In this document: positions 5,530-9,808 of the stretch, piece by piece | Position numbering within the stretch: the stretch's first letter is position 1 | How the letters are laid out: every line of letters starts with the position of its first letter | Assembly: GCA_005880175.1 (NCBI GenBank) | Contig: VBJR01000309.1 | Coordinates: 1-9,808 of the forward strand | Origin: Chloroflexota bacterium | GTDB taxonomy: Bacteria; Chloroflexota; Dormibacteria; Dormibacterales; Dormibacteraceae | Length of the DNA: 9,808 nt | Direction of reading: 5' to 3' | Notes under the pieces: model-generated | The model's input: the letters and a program-made list of their open reading frames with translations, nothing else | Database searches by the model: none | What the model was told of the DNA's origin: nothing | Program-made: the position numbers and the translations under genes

Positions 5530-6192
5530 TCAGTTCGCCGCCTGTCGTCGCGGAGATCGACCTCGCCGTTCACGCCGTTCGATGAGTCGCCCCTTCACCT
5601 CCTCCAATTGCCGCATGAGATCGCGGGCGACATCGGCTTTGTTACTGGTTCTGGAGCTTGGGCTGGACCAGTCCAGCCCAAGTTGGCCCCGTACATCCAT
5701 CATCCGAGCTTCGAGGATTGGGGCCAGTTCCTCATCGCGGACATCAGCCGGCAGCTCCTCCCAAGGAATGTCGAGCTCCCGGGCCACGTCGCGCAGCCCT
5801 TCCCGTACTCCGGTGAGGAGACGAGCCGCCTCACTGTCTTCCCCGGCAGATCCTCTGCCGAGGAGCTCCTGCACCTGCTGCTCTAGCACGTCCACCTTGC
5901 CTTGGAGGTGGGATACGTGGCGCTCAAGGTCGCTGGGCTCACGACCCACGCCAAGACGGTCGTCGAGCGAGATGCCCATCACCAGGGCGGCGGCGAACAC
6001 GGCGTCCGCGGGGGGCATCACGTCCCCGCGGGCCCACGCCGACACCGTCCGGTTGGCGTAACTCCGCCCGATCAGCGGCTCAATCCTCCGGGCCAACGCT
6101 AGCGCCTTACCCGCCCGTTCAACGGCCTCGGCCACCACCGCGGCCACGAGTACGGACGTGGGTCCTCGGCCCTCGCCCTCGATTTCGGCCAT
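5530..6192 (-). CDS. XRE-like HTH regulator with coiled coil (220 aa)
   Basis: Residues ~28-82 look like a helix-turn-helix of the XRE type (ALARRIEPLIGRSYANRTVS, then AWARGDVMPPADAVFAAALV). A classic heptad segment follows at ~87-112 (DLERHVSHLQGKVDVLEQQV), suggesting a dimer, and then a mostly charged helical C-terminal region ending in Arg-rich sequence. It is probably a cytoplasmic DNA-binding regulator. Start ATG 6192 has no Shine-Dalgarno sequence, but TACCGT lies 7 bases upstream, suggesting a leaderless transcript. It is divergent from the 6262 operon with only 69 bases between starts, so it is well placed to control that operon and itself. Convergent to the GNAT gene. A near-perfect 26-base palindrome lies inside its 3' third. 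Confidence 0.7.
   Translation of the reverse strand: MAEIEGEGRGPTSVLVAAVVAEAVERAGKALALARRIEPLIGRSYANRTVSAWARGDVMPPADAVFAAALVMGISLDDRLGVGREPSDLERHVSHLQGKVDVLEQQVQELLGRGSAGEDSEAARLLTGVREGLRDVARELDIPWEELPADVRDEELAPILEARMMDVRGQLGLDWSSPSSRTSNKADVARDLMRQLEEVKGRLIERRERRGRSPRRQAAN
5657..5682. repeat. 26-bp near-perfect palindrome inside the HTH gene
   Basis: CTTGGGCTGGAC at 5657-5668 is followed by CA and then its exact reverse complement at 5671-5682. One further A-T pair is possible at 5655/5684 across a G-T mismatch. It encodes part of GQLGLDWSSPS on the minus strand. It could be a dimer-binding site or a strong mRNA hairpin, or have no function. Confidence 0.7.
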
Positions 6193-6199
6193 CGTGCCT

Positions 6200-6205
6200 A
6201 CGGTA
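6200..6205 (-). promoter_or_regulatory. Possible -10 element for the HTH regulator
   Basis: TACCGT on the minus strand ends 7 bases before the ATG at 6192, the expected place for a leaderless transcript. The -35 at the right distance (AAGAGT) is weak. It overlaps closely with the plus-strand promoter, so the two may compete. Confidence 0.35.
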
Positions 6206-6226
6206 CAGCGAGGCTGCGCCAGACTC

Positions 6227-6254
6227 TTGACACTGCGAGCAGACTTGGTAGACT
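6227..6254 (+). promoter_or_regulatory. Consensus-like promoter for the sigma-factor operon
   Basis: TTGACA (6227-6232), a perfect -35, is separated by 16 bases from TAGACT (6249-6254), a good -10. Transcription would begin at about 6261-6262, that is, at the GTG start codon of the next gene. This is the clearest promoter in the window and should be read by the housekeeping sigma factor. Confidence 0.65.
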
Positions 6255-6261
6255 GCTACTC

Positions 6262-6648
6262 GTGAGGATGCGAATTGGCCGTCAGACTGCGATTCCTGCC
6301 TTGGAGGATTCCATCTCCAATCGCGCCGACACCTGCCATCCCGCCCTCTGCGCCCTCGGCAGCGAGCCCCACCGCCACTGCCCGTGCGGGCTGCCCATGG
6401 CCGTCGGCGCCACCCTCTGCGACCTCTGCCTCGCCGAGGGCTTCCGCCCCAGGAAGCTGAAGCCCGCCGACCACCTGGAGGAGTGGGACGGCGTGAGCTA
6501 CCCCTCGCTCCGCCTGAACCGGCCGACCGACGTGCCGACCGACCGCTACGACGTCCTGCTGCTGGCGATCTTCGACCCCCAGCCCGAGCGGATCGTCCTC
6601 GGGCCCGCCCGCAACGCCCAGCCGGCCACCTCCGGACAGGCCGCCTAG
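6262..6648 (+). CDS. Small zinc-ribbon-like protein (128 aa)
   Basis: The family is not recognised. Six cysteines cluster in the first half (residues 25, 30, 40, 42, 53, 56). Cys40-Pro-Cys42 and Cys53-Asp-Leu-Cys56 form a CxC-x10-CxxC zinc ribbon, with His at 26, 37 and 39 nearby. The rest is polar with a hydrophobic strand (DRYDVLLLAIFD). GTG 6262 is chosen because the predicted transcription start coincides with it; ATG 6268 is two codons later and also possible. It is the first gene after the consensus-like promoter and 120 bases ahead of the first sigma-factor gene. Small Cys-rich proteins next to ECF sigma factors are sometimes zinc-binding anti-sigma factors, but the typical HxxxCxxC motif is not seen, so this role is only a thought. 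Confidence 0.6.
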   Translation: MRMRIGRQTAIPALEDSISNRADTCHPALCALGSEPHRHCPCGLPMAVGATLCDLCLAEGFRPRKLKPADHLEEWDGVSYPSLRLNRPTDVPTDRYDVLLLAIFDPQPERIVLGPARNAQPATSGQAA

Positions 6649-6674
6649 CGCCCGAACTGGAGGGATCGGCCCGA

Positions 6675-6692
6675 GGCGGGTTGGCCCCCGCC
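6675..6692 (+). other. Hairpin in the leader of the first sigma-factor gene
   Basis: GGCGGG (6675-6680) pairs with CCCGCC (6687-6692) around a 6-base loop, in the 120-base gap between the zinc-ribbon gene and the first sigma-factor gene. No T-run follows. It may reduce read-through or be chance in GC-rich DNA. Confidence 0.25.
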
Positions 6693-6768
6693 CCGGACCC
6701 AGCAACGCCACCGAGCCCCCGCCTTCCACAGCTACGGGCCCGGCGGCAGAACCCACAGGAGGTTCGAG

Positions 6769-7383
6769 TTGAGCGTAGCGGTTCCGTCTCCGGCGAGCGC
6801 CGGTTCCGAGTCCGCCGACGAGTCCGATCTCATCCGCCGTGCCCAGGCCGGCGACCGCGAGGCCTTCGGCGAGCTGTACCGCCAGCACCACGCCAAGGTC
6901 GCGCTCTTCCTGCGCTCGCAGCTCCCGAAGTCGGGCTCCGACATCGAGGATGCCGCGGCCGACGCCTTCATCACCGCCCTGACCAGGATCGACCACTTCT
7001 CGCTGGACGAGAGCGGCCGCTTCGTGAACTGGCTGGTCGGGATCGCCCGCCACCATGCGCTTCACTACCGCCGGCACCGGGCCACCCATCCGGAGTTCGA
7101 GCTGCCGGAGTGGGGCGACACCAGCCCGATCGACGACCGCGTCCTCGACCCCGAGCAGGTGGTCGTCGATCGCATCGAGGTGGCGTCGTTGCTGGCCCGG
7201 CTCACGCCGCCCCAGCGGGAGGCGATCGTCCTCCAGTACGCCGCGGAAGTGCCCGCCGAGGAGATCGCCCGCCGCAGGGGCACGTCGTTCGTGGCGCTCA
7301 GGAAGCTGACCTGCCGAGCGCGGAAGATCCTGCGCGAGGAGCAGGACACCCTGGCAGGCGCAGCGCCGCGGAGGGCGGCGTGA
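6769..7383 (+). CDS. ECF-like sigma-70 family sigma factor 1 (204 aa)
   Basis: Sigma factors direct RNA polymerase to promoters. Region 2 covers residues ~20-104: DLIRRAQAGDREAFGELYRQ, SDIEDAAADAFITAL and FVNWLVGIARHHALHYRRHR, the last matching the promoter-melting and -10-binding helix. Region 4 spans ~136-190: LLARLTPPQREAIVLQYAAE and EEIARRRGTSFVALRKLTCR, an HTH for the -35. Length suits a plain ECF factor. The start is TTG 6769 because a perfect AGGAGG (6757-6762) lies 6 bases upstream and no ATG fits. Its TGA overlaps the ATG of the next sigma-factor gene by one base (TGATG). The two factors share RRAQAGDR.AFG.LY and NWLVGIAR, so they arose by duplication. Confidence 0.9.
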   Translation: MSVAVPSPASAGSESADESDLIRRAQAGDREAFGELYRQHHAKVALFLRSQLPKSGSDIEDAAADAFITALTRIDHFSLDESGRFVNWLVGIARHHALHYRRHRATHPEFELPEWGDTSPIDDRVLDPEQVVVDRIEVASLLARLTPPQREAIVLQYAAEVPAEEIARRRGTSFVALRKLTCRARKILREEQDTLAGAAPRRAA

Positions 7384-8450
7384 TGGCGGCGGTCGCGGTC
7401 TACGACCGCCTGCCGGCCGACACCGGCACACGCCGCGTCGCCGCCATCACCGACCACGAGGCGCCGCTGATCCGCCGCGCCCAGGCCGGCGACCGCGACG
7501 CCTTCGGCGCGCTGTACGAGCGCCACGAGTCCCAGGTCCGCTGCTTCCTCGCCGCCCGGCTGCCGGGCCGCGGCGCGGACATCGACGACCTGGTCGCCGA
7601 GACCTTCCTGGTCGCCATGCAGCGCATCGGCAGCTTCGAGCTGGACCAGCCGGGCGCGTACGGCAACTGGCTGGTCGGGATCGCGCGGAACAAGCTCCTG
7701 GGCTGGCGGCGGCGCGACCGCCGCGAGATCGCGGTGGGCGACCGCGTCGAGGGCGGCGCCGAACAGGTGTCGCCCGAGGGCGTCGCGCTGGACCGCCTGG
7801 AGGTGGCCGGCGCGCTGGCGAGGCTGACGCCGCGGGCGCGGCGGGCGCTGGTGCTCCAGCACGTGGCCGGTCTGCCCATCGCGGAGATCGCGCTGGCGCT
7901 GGGCACCACCAAGCGCTCGATCCTGGCCCTGACCGGCCACGCCCGATCGGCGGCGCGCGGCGAGGTGCGGGAGTGCGCCTGCGGCTGCGGCACCGCGCTG
8001 CGCCCTGAGCGCTGGGGTCGCGACCGCTTCGCCAGCCTCGCCTGCCGGCGCCGGGCCCGCGCCGCCGCGGTGCCGGTGCTCTGCGCGTGCGGGTGCGGCG
8101 CCGCGCTGCCCGCCGTCCGGGCCCACAACCGCCGCTACGCCACCGCCACCTGCCGGAACCGGGCGGCCTACCGGCGCCGGCAGGCGGCCCAGCGGCGCTA
8201 CCTGGCTGCGCCCGCCGCCGCCGATCCCGCCGTCGAGCGGGTGCTGGCCGTGGTGTACGAGGCCGGCGGCAGCGGCACCACGCGCGTGGAGATCGCCGGG
8301 CGGACGCGGCTGCTGGCCGGGCGCCTGGACCGCGCGCTCCAGCTGCTCGCCGCCCGCTGGTTGGTCTCCGCCGTTCCGGAGCCCGGCGACGGGCGGCTGG
8401 TCATCCGCTACCGGGCGGCGGCCGGCGCGGTGGCGGGGAGGGCTGCGTAG
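7383..8450 (+). CDS. ECF-like sigma factor 2 with double Cys module and winged-helix-like tail (355 aa)
   Basis: Region 2 is at residues ~28-115 (LIRRAQAGDRDAFGALYERH, DIDDLVAETFLVAM, NWLVGIARNKLLGWRRR) and region 4 at ~141-195 (LARLTPRARRALVLQHVAGL, IAEIALALGTTKRSILALTG). Beyond this is an unusual ~160-residue extension. It has two copies of CxCxCG-x17-C: Cys198/200/202/221 and Cys234/236/238/257, exactly 36 residues apart, each ending in a CR.RA basic stretch. A winged-helix-like end follows (ERVLAVVYEAGGSGTTRVEI, ALQLLAARWLVSAV). Each four-Cys set could bind one metal ion. ATG 7383 is fixed by the one-base overlap with the upstream stop; the longer open frame back to 6384 is antisense-like, Arg/Pro-rich noise. 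The extension could bind DNA, sense redox or metal, or act as a built-in anti-sigma domain. Confidence 0.87.
   Translation: MAAVAVYDRLPADTGTRRVAAITDHEAPLIRRAQAGDRDAFGALYERHESQVRCFLAARLPGRGADIDDLVAETFLVAMQRIGSFELDQPGAYGNWLVGIARNKLLGWRRRDRREIAVGDRVEGGAEQVSPEGVALDRLEVAGALARLTPRARRALVLQHVAGLPIAEIALALGTTKRSILALTGHARSAARGEVRECACGCGTALRPERWGRDRFASLACRRRARAAAVPVLCACGCGAALPAVRAHNRRYATATCRNRAAYRRRQAAQRRYLAAPAAADPAVERVLAVVYEAGGSGTTRVEIAGRTRLLAGRLDRALQLLAARWLVSAVPEPGDGRLVIRYRAAAGAVAGRAA
7395..7409 (+). other. Hairpin just after the start of sigma factor 2
   Basis: GCGGTC (7395-7400) and GACCGC (7404-7409) form a 6-bp stem with a 3-base loop, 12 bases after the ATG at 7383. It could make translation depend on ribosomes arriving from the overlapping upstream gene, but such hairpins are common in GC-rich DNA. 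Confidence 0.3.
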
Positions 8451-8452
8451 CC

Positions 8453-8830
8453 ATGCGCCGCTTCCTGCACATCGACGAGGAGACGCGCGAGCTGCGCCTG
8501 GTCATCACCGACCTGGCCGACGGCATGCACGAGCGGACCGAGTTCCGCGTGCTCGGCTCGGACGGCAGGGTCCTGCGCGGCGTCGAGCGGTGGGGCCACC
8601 TGGACGGCCGGCGCGTCGAGTACGACGACCGCTTCTTCCTGGCGCCCGAGCGGTTCGAGTACGGCGCCTCGTTCCGCCGGACCTACCTCGACCTCCAGGA
8701 GCCGGCCATCGGCGTCACCGAGAAGGTTCTCTGCCGGCGCATCGGGGACCGGCGGCGGCGCTGCGAGTTCTGCCGCGCTGAGGGGCGCGTCGTCAAGGCG
8801 GCCAACGCACGGGCCGCGAGGAGCCGGTGA
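8453..8830 (+). CDS. Unknown protein with C-terminal Cys motif (125 aa)
   Basis: The family is not recognised. The first ~90 residues look beta-rich with many charged residues (MRRFLHIDEETRELRLVITD, HERTEFRVLGSDGRVL, RFFLAPERFEYG). The end is basic with three cysteines (VLCRRIGDRRRRCEFCR), possibly one half of a metal site. The ATG at 8453 follows the sigma factor's stop by two bases, with GGGGAGG at about 8435-8441 as ribosome binding site. Its TGA overlaps the next gene's ATG (TGATG), so it is part of the same operon. The basic, Cys-containing end would suit nucleic-acid contact, but nothing more specific can be said. Confidence 0.65.
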   Translation: MRRFLHIDEETRELRLVITDLADGMHERTEFRVLGSDGRVLRGVERWGHLDGRRVEYDDRFFLAPERFEYGASFRRTYLDLQEPAIGVTEKVLCRRIGDRRRRCEFCRAEGRVVKAANARAARSR

Positions 8831-9132
8831 TGGCGCCCGACATCCGGTGCCCGGGCTGCGGCGGAGCCAACGTCACCTTCGACTGGACCGGACTTGTGGT
8901 GAGCGCCCGGTTCGTGAACAGCGCGCTCACCGCCGTCGTCCTCGGCGGCTTCGCGTCTGCCCTCCCCGACGTCGTCGGGACATGCGCCGACTGCGATGCC
9001 GCTGGCCTGCCGGTGCCGATCGAGCGGGGAAGCCTCGTGGCCGAAGTGGTCGGCACGACGCCCGCCGGGCCGGTGACCGGCGACTTCGCCGAGGGGCTGA
9101 CGCTCTGCGCGGCCGACAGGAGGGACCGATGA
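8830..9132 (+). CDS. Small protein with two CxxC pairs (100 aa)
   Basis: The sequence begins MAPDIRCPGCGGANV, giving Cys7-x2-Cys10, and a second pair Cys52-x2-Cys55 is in GTCADCDAAGL. Together they form a split zinc ribbon with a ~41-residue insert holding a hydrophobic stretch (LTAVVLGGFASALPDVV). The second half (VPIERGSLVAEVVGTTPAGP) is beta-like. ATG 8830 is preferred over GTG 8827 because GAGGAG (8818-8823) then has a 6-base spacer and the overlap is a TGATG. The stop overlaps the next ATG as ATGA. No family is recognised; a cytoplasmic zinc-binding protein is likely. Confidence 0.65.
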   Translation: MAPDIRCPGCGGANVTFDWTGLVVSARFVNSALTAVVLGGFASALPDVVGTCADCDAAGLPVPIERGSLVAEVVGTTPAGPVTGDFAEGLTLCAADRRDR

Positions 9133-9725
9133 CCGCCACCTACCCGGACCGCCTCAGCGAGCTGAAGGCGCGACTCCAGGCGGCAACGCAGGAGCCGTGG
9201 GCCTACGAACCCAGCGCCGATGGCACGGAGGTCTACGGCCTGCAGATCGGCGGGAGCTGTCTCGCCTTCGACGAAGACTTCCCACTCGGCGACATCCACC
9301 TCATCGCCAACGCGCCCGACGACCTGCGCTGGGCGGTGCAGGAGATCGACTACCTCCGCCTCTACATGCGGGTGCTGGGCGACTTCGCCTTCACCCTCGA
9401 CGCGCTCCGCTGCGCGCTGGAGAACCCGGCCGCCGGCCACGTCGAGCGGCGGCGCCGGGCCTTCGAGGCGGCGCGCGAGGAGCTGCTCGCGATGCCCAAC
9501 TGGCGGCCGGGCGAGTGCCACAGCGGCTGCCGGAGCTACGCCACCCACGAGCTCGTCACCGAGGTGGACGGCAGCGTCGAGCGGGAGCCGGTCTGTGAGG
9601 AGTGCGGGGCGATGTGGCTGACCGCCAGGCGGTCGGCGATCGAGGCCGGCTGCCAGCCGGCGGCCAGGCTCCGGCTGGAGGCCCTCACCAAGTCGAGTCG
9701 CGAGACGAAGGAGATGGATCGGTGA
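9129..9725 (+). CDS. Phage Ea22/ead-like protein with C-terminal zinc ribbon (198 aa)
   Basis: The first ~80 residues have the pattern of a widespread phage-borne family: LKARLQAATQEPWAY, a short beta stretch, then DIHLIANAPDDLRWAV and EIDYLRLYMRVLG. The usual form is LKARxxAATPGPW...ADAxFIAxARxDLxxLLxEVxxLR. A helical middle is followed by a CxxxC...CxxC zinc ribbon (Cys130, Cys134, Cys156, Cys159) and a charged tail. Start ATG 9129 follows AGGAGGG (9118-9124) at 4 bases. It overlaps both neighbours (ATGA in front, GTGA behind), placing it firmly in the operon. These proteins have no firm function, but their presence points to phage or prophage origin for the block. Confidence 0.7.
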   Translation: MTATYPDRLSELKARLQAATQEPWAYEPSADGTEVYGLQIGGSCLAFDEDFPLGDIHLIANAPDDLRWAVQEIDYLRLYMRVLGDFAFTLDALRCALENPAAGHVERRRRAFEAAREELLAMPNWRPGECHSGCRSYATHELVTEVDGSVEREPVCEECGAMWLTARRSAIEAGCQPAARLRLEALTKSSRETKEMDR

Positions 9726-9808
9726 ACGACGTGATGCTGTCGCCTGAGCAGAAGGAGGCAATCTTGAAGGCGCTCTCGTATGGCGCACCGCCATCAGTCG
9801 CCTGCCGA
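9722..9808 (+). CDS. Start of an HTH protein, possibly terminase small subunit (partial)
   Basis: Translation from GTG 9722 gives MNDVMLSPEQKEAILKALSY and then GAPPSVACR at the window edge; 29 codons are visible without a stop. The pattern EAILKAL.xG.....AC resembles the first helices of phage terminase small subunits and related HTH proteins (FLEALxxGxSVxxACxxAGIS). AAGGAG (9708-9713) is 8 bases upstream, and the GTG overlaps the previous stop as GTGA. The call is tentative because only the beginning is present. Confidence 0.45.
   Translation, partial: MNDVMLSPEQKEAILKALSYGAPPSVACR

Noticed and set aside
6384..7382. Long open frame in front of sigma factor 2, which would make a 688-aa protein
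   Set aside because: It is Arg/Pro/Ala-rich and overlaps the clearly real zinc-ribbon and sigma factor 1 genes in another frame. The TGATG overlap at 7381-7385 fixes the true start.
6256..9794. Several long minus-strand open frames (for example 6256-7431, 7065-8126 and 8793-9794)
   Set aside because: They are antisense to recognisable sigma-factor and operon genes, have low-complexity composition and lack ribosome binding sites; long shadow frames are expected in GC-rich DNA.
1..9808. tRNA, rRNA, CRISPR array, transposase or integrase
   Set aside because: None was seen on either strand; the tandem repeat at 862-1579 is a gene duplication, not a CRISPR array.

Overview
The window is high-GC DNA with strong G/C preference at third codon positions in most genes. 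Its protein families are typical of Actinomycetota: a DUF4062 (TIR-like) protein, XRE-type regulators, ECF-type sigma factors, a homing-endonuclease-associated repeat protein and apparently leaderless starts. I suspect a Thermoleophilia/Streptomyces-like lineage, but the genus cannot be read from this sequence. It looks like an accessory (genomic-island or prophage/plasmid-derived) region: small unknown proteins, broken genes, tandem duplications, inverted repeats and phage-flavoured genes. No tRNA, rRNA, CRISPR array or integrase was recognised.

Layout. 1-585: two small unknown plus-strand genes. 590-1580: a decayed, duplicated divergent locus. A minus-strand gene, possibly replication-initiator-like, is frameshifted in the first unit and reduced to its first 20 codons in the second. 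Each unit also carries an intact plus-strand gene for a two-helix membrane protein. 1580-1736: no gene, but a strong 14-bp inverted repeat. 1737-2105: a DNA-binding HNH-repeat-like protein. 2157-2761 (minus): two overlapping genes, the second encoding a small membrane protein with an LPITG motif. 2929-3171: a truncated DUF4062 gene. 3176-5508: a full-length chimeric HTH/DUF4062/helical-repeat protein, coupled by a 4-base overlap to a GNAT acetyltransferase. 5530-6192 (minus): an XRE-like regulator with a coiled coil, carrying a near-perfect palindrome inside its coding sequence. 6193-6261: a short divergent promoter region.

6262-9808 is a tightly packed plus-strand operon. It encodes a zinc-ribbon protein, two tandem ECF-like sigma factors (the second with an unusual tail of two identically spaced Cys modules plus a winged-helix-like end), a small Cys-containing protein, a two-CxxC protein, a protein resembling phage Ea22/ead-type proteins, and the start of an HTH protein reminiscent of terminase small subunits. 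Genes in its downstream part overlap by 1-4 bases.

Two systems deserve attention. First, the HTH-DUF4062-repeat protein with its GNAT partner looks like a signalling or defence pair that lacks the NTPase domain often found with DUF4062. Second, the tandem sigma-factor operon may be a self-contained transcription switch of a mobile element. Both functional readings are inference.
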